Positions 21,952 through 34,254 of a stretch of 64,000 nucleotides of DNA are shown in pieces. The DNA comes from Schistosoma mansoni (lineage: Eukaryota > Platyhelminthes > Trematoda > Strigeidida > Schistosomatidae): contig NC_031502.1 of the NCBI RefSeq assembly GCF_000237925.1, forward strand, positions 49,143,283-49,207,282. Direction: 5' to 3'. Under the pieces are notes generated by a model, which saw nothing but the letters and a program-made list of their open reading frames with translations, did not search any database and was not told where the DNA came from. Every line of letters begins with the position of its first letter. The stretch's first letter is position 1. Position numbers and translations under genes: made by a program.

Positions 21952-21960
21952 ATGTCTTGA
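21952..21960 (+). repeat. 9-bp target-site duplication, right copy
   Basis: Exact ATGTCTTGA next to the 5' end of the minus-strand RTE. Confidence 0.85.
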
Positions 21961-23172
21961 ACAGGTAACAGATACGTAGGATTTGATAACGCTACTGTCT
22001 GAAATTTCTTATACGATGATTCCAAAGCCAATAAACGAAGAGCAAAGAATTGCGGGATGTGGATGTATATCCGGATTACAGATCGATTTACCGTACAGTT
22101 ATCGACTCCAAACTGACTAGTTGTTGTAGATACTTAACACGGCACACCCAAACGTGATTTAGTGCGGATGATTGACCGAGTGCCTTCAGCTGGGGGTGAG
22201 TCCAATAAAACTGGTAAGACCAACACAAATACCACAGACTTACAGGGCTACTTATTCAGGGGATTTATTTACCGCTACAGCTTAATCTCTACTAAGTGTT
22301 TTGTCCGTTGGTGTCTATCTAAGACTGGATTGTGTTGATGAGGTCTGTTAAGCAAATCGTACAGTTTTCTAGGGTTGTTAAGCTAGTGTTAGTCGGGGAT
22401 GATAAGTTTTTTCCTAAATTATTCCCATTATATATTCATACACTTATATATCATGAAGTTAGAGCAAACATTACCGGTTCTAGTAGTTGAAATTTGTCTC
22501 GTAGTAAGTGTGTTGATCAGGAAGGCATTCACATGCTAACGAAAACACACTTTCAACAAATATGAATCAAGTTTAAACAAGTGGGCACACCAACAAGATT
22601 CAAGTCAGTTTGTCCTCGAAGTAATCTATTAGATTATGGATAGTCTGTCACCCATATCACAGAAGTTACACCCATATTCTTTAAGTTCATTAGTTCGTCA
22701 TATTACCGGTTTCAGTAATAATCTTTCATAGAAATATATTAAGACCATCATTTTATGAAAAAAAAACAGCGTCTTGCAATAAATTACAAATATCTGATGC
22801 GTTAGTAGCCTGTAAACTTGATTTTTCTTTGTTCTCATCTTCACTCCCTTTTACTAGATTTATTTGTTCCCTTCAGACTATATTTTGAATGACAGCGTGC
22901 GAAATAGTGTTCCCAAATACTTGAATTTCCTCTTATTGTGATGATTTGAAGAGTAGTAACTTGGACTGATACTCATTTATGCTATACTTTAGGGTATTTT
23001 AGTCCGACTAGTGACAACCTCAGGTTCAAAGCAATTGAAGCTTCTAATGATTTCGAAAATCTTGAAGGGACAGATCATCTCCAAGTAGTTTTGAATCACT
23101 GCAGACCAATAACAGGATAGTCCTACTATCCGGAAACAGCAATAACAATGTTACGAACAATTTACTGTGGTC
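21961..23172. other. Intergenic with one dispersed repeat
   Basis: Nothing coding is seen. Bases 22137-22290 belong to a dispersed repeat that recurs inverted at 26205-26350. The rest is AT-rich and unassigned. Confidence 0.4.
22137..22290 (+). repeat. Dispersed repeat, inverted copy at 26.2 kb
   Basis: About 150 bp that match the reverse complement of 26205-26350, with shared words such as GGGGATTTATTTACCGCTAC and GGTGAGTCCA. The class is unknown; it may be a piece of an LTR. Confidence 0.6.
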
Positions 23173-23178
23173 TTTATT
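23173..23178 (-). terminator. Poly(A) signal of LSM5
   Basis: AATAAA on the minus strand, 28 bp after the LSM5 stop codon. This is compact and well placed. Confidence 0.6.
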
Positions 23179-23205
23179 TTATATACAATGAAAATGGCAT
23201 ATAGC

Positions 23206-23469
23206 TTAAATTTCAGGGCCTTCTCCACCAGGCACCATCATAACAATGTTACTACCATTCAGCAAAATATGTGGCAGTTTTGTTATACGTTTACCTTGGG
23301 CTGTAAACTCAAATTCAGTAACGTCAGCCAAGACCATGTTTACGTAACTATCAAAGCCAAGCAAGGTTCCCACCATTTCTTTATCATTTTTCATGATTAT
23401 ATGAATCTTGGAACCTATGCATTTGTCAACCAGTTCAAGGGGAAGAAGTTGAGGTCCAGTCAGTGACAT
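23206..23469 (-). CDS. LSM5: U6 snRNA-associated Sm-like protein LSm5
   Basis: LSm5 is a subunit of the LSm1-7 ring (mRNA decapping in the cytoplasm) and the LSm2-8 ring (U6 snRNA 3' end, nuclear splicing). The 87-residue frame is complete. The Sm1 motif is [20 protein letters not shown] with the following VNMVLADV, and the Sm2 motif is [15 protein letters not shown]. The N-terminal [13 protein letters not shown] and the ending GGEGPEI match animal LSm5 closely (human is about 91 residues). One exon covers the whole protein. A good acceptor (TTTCTGTTTTAG) lies 11 nt before the ATG, suggesting a 5'-UTR intron or spliced-leader addition. A poly(A) signal follows 28 bp after the stop. An intact frame and own signals argue against a processed pseudogene. 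Confidence 0.95.
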   Translation of the reverse strand: MSLTGPQLLPLELVDKCIGSKIHIIMKNDKEMVGTLLGFDSYVNMVLADVTEFEFTAQGKRITKLPHILLNGSNIVMMVPGGEGPEI

Positions 23470-23480
23470 TTGAAGAGAAT

Positions 23481-23492
23481 CTAAAACAGAAA
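23481..23492 (-). promoter_or_regulatory. Splice or trans-splice acceptor before LSM5
   Basis: On the minus strand TTTCTGTTTTAG ends 11 nt upstream of the LSM5 ATG. It fits either cis-splicing of a leader exon or addition of the schistosome spliced leader; the sequence alone cannot decide. Confidence 0.5.
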
Positions 23493-23549
23493 TTCACGTG
23501 TTAATTGCCTGGAAAACACAAATGTTCTATTTCGCGAGATCATGAATAG

Positions 23550-24700
23550 CTAAAAGCAATAGAAACCAGGTAAATGCTTAAGAGAAAAGTATATTGCCAA
23601 ACTTGTGAAAGAAATAACCATATTTCTGTTTAAAGATGTCTGCATGATAGTTTGACACAAGCTCTGACTCGACCAGTAATGTTCGAGTAGAGCTTGTAAA
23701 ATGTTAATGTACTTCATTGGTATACCTTTTAACGACAAGCACTACCATAATGCCTATCGACCACGGGAGCCGAAAGCTGCCTGGTCAAGAAATACAACTA
23801 CGGGTGGGAGTCGCTCGGTCCACACATCAACCCACAGGTCTGGAATCAGTCTGATTCTCCCGAGGCCAAGTCAAGTGTCCGATGATTATCGAGGCTAATA
23901 CTTTAGATATGATATTAGTCAGACTGATTCATTAGTTGTTATCCAAAGAGGATTTTCATCCCTTCTTATGGACTGAAACGATTAGCGATCGGTACCAGTC
24001 AGGTTGGATTACATCCAGTCTCTAGCTAAGATCTCAAGGGTCGACCGGTCGGGACCTGCTGCACCCCTACGCCTTAGACTAGCTATGACATTTTCTGCCT
24101 CACTAAGAGTTTGGGGAATCCCGTTAACATTCCAGCCAAGCTGCTTGGTGAAAGCAGACGACTGAACGGTGGTTGGAGAGAAGTTAAACTGTTCATCAAT
24201 GTTCTGCCCATTATTCCAGTCCCCTAGGTTGAAAGTGGATCATTGTCACATTTTTCATATAGAATCCTGAAATCTTCAATACTTATTTCCGTCCGGAAAG
24301 TTTTCCCCTGTTATCTATCAGACGATGTTACTCTTTAAGCCTAAAGTTGGTGCTTGCTAAGAATATATGGTTGTCTGAGAGTAGTTGCAGCAGACGGTCA
24401 CAGCTATCTGTTCCTTAAGCTGTGACGCAGTAAAACACACCTAGGTGTCTTTCGTTTTGGCCTGAACTGCCAACGTATGCGTTAAAATCTGGTGCGATTG
24501 CGTCAGGCAACGTGAATTGGCAGTCAGGCCTGTTTCAAGCTCGTCCACAATGTTTCGGTGTGAACAAAACTTTTAATACGAGGGCTAATGATGCTACCAG
24601 TCTAGGTTGTTGTGGTTGAAATAGAGAGGCAGTCAGGTCTCCAGATAATTGAAACGTAAGTCGTCCCGGTTCTCTGTACTGAATAGGTGTGGTAAAGTGA
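23550..24700 (-). mobile_element. Decayed RTE LINE relic upstream of LSM5
   Basis: Minus-strand remains of an RTE of the same subfamily as the one at 5450-9319. From the right, an endonuclease piece with DFNAYVGSSGQNERHLG lies near 24470, then FSPTTVQSSAFTKQLGWNVN near 24170 and RRGAAGPD near 24060. Next come an RT region with VVVFLDQAAF near 23800 and LSLKGIPMKYINILQALL at 23680-23740. Many stops are present and parts are missing. It approaches to within 80 bp of the LSM5 start codon. Confidence 0.75.
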
Positions 24701-26204
24701 ATGACTACACTTTGATCCTGTATGCATACATTGATGGCTAACTAATGAGACTGTTCGACACAAGGTTTAAACAACAAGAGCTTTAACACGTGGTTTAGGG
24801 CGCGGTTTTACAAGGCAAGAAATAACATCTCATGGACTTGAACAATTAGCATTGGTAACGCTTAGGGATAGAAATAAATTCATAGGAGAAGGGTTAATGA
24901 CGAAGATGGAAGAAATATTCAGAAGTGACAGAGATTTGATCGTGAACAAAATGATATCAGGTTATGTAAGACGGCGGTTATCACTCCTGGATCGTCCACA
25001 TAGTGAAAGAATATTTTTCATTAGGGAACTTGAAAAAACAGAGTTAGTAGAGGCTCTATCGAGCTGGTACAACCTAAAGGGATAACTGTCCCAGTTACTA
25101 TAGCTCGACCAAGTCATTAACACAGACAAGGCAGAGGCTTCGTTCAGCGACAATATTAATACCGGTCTTCAGTCAACTTTGAAAAGTCAAATATCTTTAC
25201 TATAATATGATCAATATCACGAGAAATAATCAACTCTGCAGATTTAGTGAGAAACCATAATGTTTGGAAAACTGTATTGTTTGTCTAATGTTTACAGAAG
25301 GTAGGTCAGGTGTTCACGCTTGTGATGCTGCATAACCTTAGATGGGTGGTTTGATTATAGAAATTTCTACATCGTGTCAACGCAAAGTTTACAGAGAAAC
25401 GAGACATTAGAACACTATAGTGTTGTATGCTGTAATGGACAAACAGCTTGTTGGAATGAGCTTAATTTAACTGCTCATTGATCCAGTTAATCTTATGCCC
25501 GGAGAAAATAATGAAGAATACTTGAAACTTATACAATTAGCGAAGTTAAAAACACCAAGTACGATTGGAGAGTATATAATTTTCTTAGTATGATGGTGTA
25601 ACCAATTTATTGATTAAACAATTTATAGTAATGAGTCCACAGCGATAAAGTCATAGTTACTAATGATGTCTGGCGAACCTAACCCCAAACAAAGTAAAAC
25701 GGTTTGCGTGAAGCCAGAAGGTACTTTGGGTAATAAGGTAGCATGAAGAGTAGTGTGAGGGCTGGAAAGGAAAACAAAAAGTGAGCCAACGACCCAGAAA
25801 GAGCACACAATACACTTACATTTATTAAGGAAAGCAATAGACAACAATCAGTAACAGTATAAGCCTCGGATCGAACAGATAGTCCAACCAGATATTAGCG
25901 CACAACCTTGACGTAACACCCCCAATTCATAAAATGTTCCAATGCAAATCTTAATTCACAAACTTCATTGAATGAGCGCAAGTAAACTTTGTTAGTGACA
26001 GAAAGTATGAATCATTGTGTAAAAAACTTAGGTTTCATAAGAAAGAAGAGAAATGATGTGTCCAGTTGCCAATGTCTTAAAACTTTATGAGTAGCTGGTG
26101 TATATTGGTGAACTTCCACCTGCTCACGTTTTCATGATAAGATACGGTTCCAGGTCTTCAATAGATACCAGTCTGGGAATGAATAGTAAGTCAAGGGACT
26201 TGCG
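24701..26204. other. Intergenic, no supported gene
   Basis: The longest frame (24852-25085 plus, 77 codons, charged, with VRRRLSLLDR) has no recognised domain and no codon signature that convinces me. Nothing else is seen. Confidence 0.35.
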
Positions 26205-26350
26205 ATAACTGTAGCGGTAAATAAATCCCCAAAATCAATAGCTCTGTAGGTCTTCGACATTTGATGCCGACCACTTAGGTTTTACTGGACTCACCTAGCT
26301 GAATGCGCTCGGTCGCGCATCCGTACCAGATCATGAGTGAGCATGCCGTG
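26205..26350 (-). repeat. Dispersed repeat, partner of 22.1 kb
   Basis: Reverse-complement partner of 22137-22290 (shared TGTAGCGGTAAATAAATCCC). The two lie about 4 kb apart in inverted orientation with LSM5 between them. Confidence 0.6.
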
Positions 26351-29134
26351 CTACGCATCCCTTCCAGCTAATAGTCAGCTTATACAATACACCGATAGTC
26401 TTCAAAATATATTTTCCAACCCCTTCATTTATGACCCCTGATTTGTCTGGGTTAATCTGCTTATATTATAAAGGTGTTAAGTGTAAAAGTGTTGTTGAAT
26501 TCCGAATATCTGTGGTACCGGTAGTCATGAGACCAATTTGATCTGGTATACAGAAAAATAAACTGAATCTGCTCCTTGTTGGAACATTTTATGTCACTTT
26601 TAAAATTTTGTTTTTTGTCTTTATATTTTCAGATACCTTTCCCCACTTATTTATATATCTTATCTTTATTATGGCGTAACGGACATGTACGTTGTTTGAT
26701 ATTTAAGACTATTACGCCATTCTCGCCTGACAATATAGATGCCTAGTTCTGCTACGCAGAAGCTGATTTCCACGAACGTGGCTTGAAAGACCTACGTGAA
26801 TAATTCCTTGCAGTGGTGAATGCACCAACGTGTAGTTTTAAAAGGTGTGTCACACCTAGTATGTTTACCAGTGATGTTTCTGAACCTTACAACACCTAGA
26901 ACGCTGTCCCTCAATGGGGAAGCCTAATCAACCGACAAAGGTTTGATCAGCTTCACCACGACATTGAGTTGCAACACCGCTCAGTAACATAACTGTTGTT
27001 ACTTATGAGAGAGGTCGATGGTCAACTGACCTTCGATAAAAGTCATTTAAGAAAGCTGTTCTCATTTGAGGTTTTTCACTAGGACCAAATGGTTCTTTTC
27101 TGACTGCAAAATAATTCCGTCAGCTAACTAGCTGCAACTGCCGACCAGATTTTGAGAATTACTGGAAAATTCAACGCTGACTCTTATTCTGTCTAAGAAA
27201 AGCCTCAAACGACGCAAAATGACGTTACAAGTTAGTGCCATACTCTCTCTCGTCTTAATACTCATCATAATCGCAAACAATCCAAAACTCCTCGAAGAAA
27301 CTCACCACGTGAAAGATCTGTTTTTCGGCTATGAGAGAAAGAATCCTGATAGGTGTTGGTAGGACAACGCACATGGTTAGTCCTCTGGAGATTGTAGAAA
27401 AGATCGCAGTTTCTATATTTCCCAAACGTCCAACATGAAAATTATTTCGCCAATCTTCATAACCGCCACGAGTTATTGGCAACTATGGCCGGCGACACAC
27501 AGTTGTCTGTTGTCTACCATTGATGTGACTACGAAAGTTCGCTATCTAGCCAACACTGGCGCAGAAGTAGGCATTCATCCCTCAAGTTCTAACGACCGTC
27601 TGCATGAAGAGATTTTCAACTTACTGACGGCAGAATGGAGACAGATTGCCACATACGCTAAGCCATACGTTCATCTTAACGTAAGTTTACGCCAACGCTT
27701 CAAAGTATTTTCGTTTTTGCAGATGTGTAGAATTATGGTTTACTTCGTTATTAGTAATGCTCTAATAATAGATCTAATCCTAAAACTGTATATTTCTCAT
27801 GATGTAACTGCTTAATCAATAAGATCTTAGGCGGGAGTCACATCACTGCCTACACTGACTCGTCGTGTCGTGACAATCACCAAAATATAATCGAGAACAT
27901 ATTTAGACTGAAGATGGAACAATATATTTAATATGAATGAAGGGTATAGGCTGCACAAGAATGATCACGCCTGTAAGGCCGAGCCATACTATTCAATGAA
28001 TTGAGTATCGAATGAAAGTCCCCGCGTTCACGATTATTAGCCTTCTCTTGGTGTTACATGTTGACAGTCTGTTTCCCAGTTTTCTCATGTTCAGCTTTGT
28101 GGTTAGGACCAATACCGCTACAAATGTTTCTATGCCAATCATTAGTATAGATCTGCTACAACACCATAATCTACTCATCGACATGAGAAAAATGATGTTA
28201 GTAGACGGGAATAATAATTTGTTTGTTTGTAAAACTTCCGAATTCGACTACATACTACAACTAGGTATTATCCATCCGTCCGATAGCCAATACGTACCCT
28301 CTTTGCATATGGCTCCAGAGAAAAAGTGGAGGTGATTGGTGAACATGCGGGGATTACAGATCCCTGGGCCGTTAAAGAGTACCAGATAGGTACCAAACAC
28401 CTCTTATCCAAGATCTTACAAACGGCTTATACCGTATGAACATATTTACTAAAACTGACTTGACCAGGACATGTCACAATATCTCAGTGGCTGAGTTTGT
28501 AAGCACGTTATTCGAACTTCCTTTTACGGTTGTAGATTAACCCCAGTCACTGTTGGATACACAATGGACCCGTTCTCTCAACAGGTACTCGATAAGCAAC
28601 CTGATCTGCACCAGACATGATCGAAATTGCGGTGTCTAACCAACAATGTTGCAAACCACGTAACGACTACGGGACTACCTGTATTCTCGAAAGCTCTCCA
28701 ACTAGCTCCCAAAAAGCTAAGGCTAGCCAAAAACCAGTTCGGACACGTGGTCGACTCAGGAATCATTCGGCCATCGAAGAGCCTATGGGCGTCTATCTTG
28801 CACATGATCCCTGGGAAGGACAACACTGATTGACGTCCAACTGATGACTATTGACGACTGAATGCAGAAACTATTCTCGACCGTTGCCCGTCATCTCACA
28901 TAAGCGATGTGACAGCTACCTTTGCAGGGTTAAACGCGTTGGTTAAACTGTATGATGACATTCCTGAAAACTATCATCACCCCTTTCGGACTCTACGAAT
29001 TCTGGCACATCCCATTCTGTTTAAGGAGTGCTGCACAAAGTTTTAAGAGATTCATCGACGTCGTCTTTCTAGGTTTCAACTTCGTACATGTATATGTAGA
29101 TGACAGATTGACTCCAAGTCCGGACAGAGACGTT

Positions 29135-29640
29135 TAGTAGCTTAGCTTCGTATATTAACCACCTTAGTAACCGTTATTATATATCTTTCCTAACGGTGTT
29201 TGAAATCAGAAGATAATAAGAAGCTGCAACTGGCGGATAGCACAGATAACATATCTACAATTACATTGAGCGAATTTTGAAGCAGAGAGGCGAATGTGTG
29301 ACTGAGAGCAAATACAGATGCAGATTTATAGTTAAATCGAATCAAGGAGCAGATAGAAGAAGAAAAGGCTAATAACAATGTTCGAGTACATATATACATG
29401 AGAAAGAGAATGACTCATCGAGTGATATCTAAGCTATTAGCATTTTAGCTGGAGATGTGTTGGACTGTCTTGTGATCAAGCGTACACGTTTGTACAGATA
29501 TGATAGTGATCGCAATGGGATATATGAATATGAGAATTGTTATTGTTCGAATAACATTGTCTGCTTAGTAAGTTAAGAAAAGGACTTGACAAAAACTAAC
29601 CGTAATCGAAATTGATTGTATTAGAGTTGCGATAGTCTCT
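29135..29640 (-). mobile_element. LTR-like insertion inside the Gypsy fossil
   Basis: About 500 bp of non-pol sequence between the RT and RNase H parts. Its reverse complement is similar along most of its length to 31655-32200, so it is a copy of one LTR-like repeat. It is a fossil with uncertain borders. Confidence 0.5.
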
Positions 29641-29954
29641 CATTTCCAGTATCTGGACCTTGTTTCCAAACGACTCCATAAAGATGGCCTTACTGTAAAC
29701 AATTGAGCTGCAGACGCCTTGTCTTGTACAACTTCCTTTAACAGTCTCCAAGTCATCGACCTTCTAAAACTCACCTAGCTTTGGAAGGAATATTCAAATC
29801 TTCATCAAGAGTTGTCTTCGACAACACTGAAACTAGGGATCAAGCAGATGGGAACAGGTAAGGAAACTTTCCCATGTGACACATTTACAAATGGATATCA
29901 TCCAATAGTGTTGGCACATCATGAACACATCTTCTTCAAAACATTGCACAAACT

Positions 29955-30155
29955 ATCCCATCCAGATATGTAAGAACTCTCGTCTAAATTAAAGCGAATA
30001 GTTTCACAGTATTTGAGCGCCGAGTTGATGTAAGACATTAAATAGGAATAATATATTTGTAAAATCTCAGCGAATGAATTTTAATTAAATCCAACGTTTC
30101 GCCTGGCAATCTGGTCCAAGCTTTTTCAAGGAATTATAATCAATCCCATCCAGAT
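29955..30155 (-). mobile_element. 175-bp element with 13-bp TSD in the fossil
   Basis: ATCCCATCCAGAT occurs at 29955-29967 and again at 30143-30155, flanking a 175-bp insert (29968-30142). A related copy, folded back on itself, lies at 43611-43796. Read on the minus strand, the insert starts TGATTATAATTCC and contains a hairpin (GCTTGG...CCAGGC) followed by GAAACGTTGG. There is no coding frame; it is probably non-autonomous. Confidence 0.7.
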
Positions 30156-31654
30156 GTTCGAACAACTGTCAAACTAGCCAGAAAACGATTTCGTTGACCT
30201 GGTTTGAACAGAGGCGTGAGGGAGTGAGCATGCTCATGCATAAGGTGCAAAAAATCTATGGTGATTAGACACAGCAAATGTAATTTAGGATCATTCAAAA
30301 CTCCTATGGCTGTTTCGACTATGTTCGTCTAGATTTGGTAGGACGCCTACCAGATTTGAATGGATACTCTCATTTCTTAACTTGTGTAGACCGTTTCACT
30401 CGATGGCTGGCAGCAGTACCCATCAAGGACGTTGCTACTGGCCCGTGCCTTCTTCCAACGGTGGGTAGCAAACTTTGACTGTACTTCAACTATCACTACA
30501 GACCGTAAACAATAGTTTGAACCTGGACTTTCCCGTTGTCTGACTACACTACTGGGAATCACATGATTACGAACGACTGCCTACCACCCACAAGCAAAGG
30601 GGTTGATGGAACGATTTCGCCGACAGCTAAGAGCTTCACTTGCAGCTGGACATGTTTCATAGTGAACAAGGGCTCCTCCACTCGTTTTACTCGGTATACT
30701 CAATGCAGTGAAAGCTGACATTGTATACACTGTAACCGAACTCGTTTACGGAACGACAATCTGAATTTCAGGAGGATTCTTAGATTCCTCGTCTTCTTCA
30801 ATGAATGTGGATCTGTACTCGTACACAATATGGCTTACAAACGCAGTGTGTTCAGTCAAACCTATTTCCACTCAACCACAATAATTTGATGTTCGCATTC
30901 GACTTGTCCTACGATATAATGCACACTTTCGGTGCTGGGCGACTCACTTCGGTGACCTCTCGAAATGGCGTATGAAGGACTCTCTAAATTCCTTCAGAGT
31001 GAACCTAAACACTATTTCATCGATAAAAAGGAAATAATGATAGCGTCATTCAGCATTAACCGTCTTAAACTGCGTTTTTAGGAGACCCCAGTGAAGTTAA
31101 TTTTCATCCTGTTCACTTGAACCAAAAGCAAACAATATATTTTCCGGTATGCCCATATATATTATTTATTTATTGTCCGAAAAAAGAATCATTGTGTTGT
31201 GCGAAACGTTTTCTTATGCTATCGCATGTGGACAAAACTCATGTGTGCCAGTTTATTTTCCTTACGCACTTACGAGTGTGTTCCGACATGAACTTACAAC
31301 TCCCTAAGAGTTACCACCCACTTGTTCTTAATTCTCACAAAACACAGTGAGCAATCATCAAACACATCGAGATCTATCCAATCTATCAACCAGTCAGAAA
31401 AATCGTGAACAAATATGAGTGCGAGAAACAAATCGAAGGGAGGTGCAGACAAAATAAATTGATAGATAATGACAATTTAAAGCTCAACAATACCTATCGA
31501 GATCGATTTCGACAGAATCTGTGAGTCATATGTTGAGAAATTTTAACACTTCATTTCTCTCTAAAGTTTGTGCTGATAATGTTGTTCAGAAGAATAATGA
31601 CAGCTGCACAGCTAAATCATCAAGTTCAGAGAACAAAAGCCTTCCTGAGTCAGC

Positions 31655-32270
31655 TTATAGCAACTATCCTACACTGAACTTCGATTATGGTTAATTCTGG
31701 TTAAACCCTTTTATTAACTTACTTAAGAGACATTGTCATTTGGACAGTAACAATCTGCACATTTATTTGTACTGTTATGATCACTAGAGCACATGACAGA
31801 CTCTAGTCAAAACGCTGATTGCTTAAATATCATTCGATGATTCATCCCCCTCCCTACATATGTATGCACCCAAATCCTATTATTAGCTCTCGCTTTGTCT
31901 TGCTGTGCCCTAATACAATTGGGCTATAAATTTGCCTCTGTAATTGCTCGCGCTTGCTCGCTGATACTTACTTCTTGGATAGCCAACACATATCAACCAA
32001 TAGAACCCCTTGAATTTGTTTATCCGATAAGGATGGCACTTTGTTTATCCGATCTATTTCAACCAACACACTTCTATAACGTCATGTTTCCTTTGTTCAG
32101 TCATCAAGTTTACCATATTGCTTAGATAAAACGATAAAGCAATCCACTTTGTGTTGTACTTGCGACGTTTCACGTTGACGTAAACTAAGAAGTCACACTG
32201 TTTATTTCTGACTCGAGTGAACTGCAATCATCGACAAAGGTCACCCATATTGGTGATTCACAAGTCTTTG
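31655..32270 (+). mobile_element. LTR-like fossil, plus copy
   Basis: Similar to the reverse complement of 29135-29640. It has a mixed composition unlike the AT-rich surroundings. It could be a solo LTR, perhaps related to the neighbouring Gypsy fossil; the borders are not fixed. Confidence 0.4.
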
Positions 32271-33706
32271 AGTAACCTATTTTATTAGCCTCCTGTACTC
32301 AGTAGCGAAATTCATACTTGAAGCACTGTGGTCTAGGTATGGATGCTCCATAGTTGTTTTTGAAGATTCACAATTCAATAACGAAGCATTTTCGCCTGAA
32401 TGCTGTAAACTGAAGCGTCTGAGGATAAATGATCTTGCATTACTAGGGACAGAAATAATAATAGATCTAACCACAACAGTAGATTTTGTTGACTTTAGAT
32501 GTCTTATTCAAATTATAGTCTTGATACCTCCTGTACCTATACTGAAGTCCTGAAACGAATCATCAGTAACATATAGTTTTTCTCCAGTGTCAAATATGCT
32601 ATCAGAGGTGGCAAACATAGAAAGCATGTCGTAACTGTAACTAATAGCATGTTATCAGAGATTGTGCAATGAATGATAGGTTCACACACAAACTTGATGA
32701 GATAGATTTCGCCACAGCCTTAGCATTTAGCACAATGAAATGCACATGCTTTCCGAGGCAAAGTGTAAATGAAGAGAAACATTTGCATCATATGTGTCGA
32801 GCTTTGTATACTACTCATACATTGTTCATTGAGTACGTTTATATATTTCAACAATGTTGAGACTCATCACTTAAGGTTAACGAAAACGATATGGACACTT
32901 ATCAAGATCACGTTTTGCGGTGATTTCTCAGGCTAACCTACACAACATGGTGGTAAAGCTTTCATGCTTCCAAAGAAAATTAGAGAACGAACAACATTTT
33001 ACGCCTCGAACGTCTTATTTAGGCTCCTTAGTTTACCATGGTGCACTCGGTTTTCTCCAATACTGTGGTTGAAGTTAAAGCCATTTATTTCGCCACTCAA
33101 CATGAAGTAATTAATATTCTAAGGTATGCCGACATTCAGCCAAATGTATAATATGGCTAGACCCCAAAGAATTTCTACTGATCCTAATAAGTTCCACTAA
33201 TACGTATGAGGAAGTCGGTTTCAGTTTGATCGTATTTAGTACATTTTCTAGTTACGCTACTAACTTTACAACATTTTATACAGTCCTCAAGGACTTACAT
33301 AATTACATTATTGTCTGACTCTCCAAGCAATGTCTTTATCATAATGCTGACTATAACAAGTAGAAGTTGTAGTATTGGATCCAATATATAGGCTAGTTAA
33401 TTTTTCAAATTTGCCTAATACATTCTTTAGTAGCCAGGAATTGACCAGTACTCCTGTAATGAATAACATCGTGATCGTATGTGTAAGTATTATATTTCAG
33501 TGGGACCATTCATTTTGACGTCAATTACATCGGACGATAATGCTATCGACGGGCTCACCACTTTAATGGCTCTATATCATTTGGATCGTTTCTGATTGCT
33601 ATCAAATAACTGCTTTCGAAATATGCATTATGACTATTCGCATATATAATCATCGACTTGTGTTAAAGTGAAACAGAATTAAATAGGTCAAATACGAGAA
33701 TGAGTT
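32271..33706. other. No supported gene
   Basis: A 65-codon minus frame at 32277-32474 is open but has no recognisable domain. The rest is AT-rich and unassigned. Confidence 0.35.
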
Positions 33707-34016
33707 TTGAATACGTGTATTTCGTACAATTGTTGGTCGGAAAGCGAAGCAACACAAAATGACGCACACTGGAGAAGGAGAGTGAGCCGACTCGATTTAA
33801 TCAAGCGTTAATCAACATTTATAGCCAGATAAAAATAAGCTACAAACATGTGGTGAATAGGATAAGATGTGCACACACGTATGCTCATCTAAAAACAGTC
33901 AAGGTTAATAAGCGAATAATTGACAAGGTCAAGATGTGACTCAAGAAGGATGAATAAATTGACCTGTCCGGAAGCTAGAAAAAGCTGTATGGGCCTAACA
34001 TAGCAACCGACACTAC
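33707..34016 (-). mobile_element. Possible solo LTR fossil
   Basis: About 310 bp with richer composition than the flanks. It begins TGTAGTGTCGG on the minus strand and ends in ACA, as LTRs do. No target-site duplication was found, so this is tentative. Confidence 0.35.
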
Positions 34017-34254
34017 AATATTGTAATTATAACTGAGTACGCAGTAAATTGCACAGCATATATGATTGTATACAGAAAACCCATATACTTTAAGTTTATT
34101 GCAGTATCTTGATAGACCTATGTTTGAACACCCTAATGTGTTGCTTAATTACCAAAATTCGCGTAACGTTATAGCTGTTAACTACCTTCTTATAGACACA
34201 TAAACAGACAGTCGACGTGTGGCGTGTGTGGTGAATAACTAATACATTTGCTGT

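Larger units (their letters stand above)
26740..31120 (+). mobile_element. Broken Ty3/Gypsy LTR retrotransposon fossil (CsRn1-like)
   Basis: An old copy of a Ty3/Gypsy element on the plus strand. Parts in order are gag-like (about 26740-27240), protease (about 27430-27800), reverse transcriptase (about 28000-29130), RNase H end and spacer (about 29640-29970), and integrase with its tail (about 30150-31110). The style resembles the CsRn1 clade known from flukes (Boudicca, Gulliver, Saci-2/3). It is broken in well over ten places, so it is old and inactive. Two later insertions lie inside it (29135-29640 and 29968-30142). No pair of matching LTRs could be fixed at its ends. Confidence 0.8.

Noticed and set aside
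23206-23469. LSM5 as a processed pseudogene
   Set aside because: The frame is complete, conserved residues are intact, there is no poly(A) relic or TSD, and it has its own acceptor and poly(A) signal.
24852-25085. A small plus-strand gene of 77 codons
   Set aside because: No domain, no splice partner and no regulatory signal.
31117-31350. A 77-codon gene after the Gypsy fossil
   Set aside because: It sits in the fossil's end region and has no host-like features.
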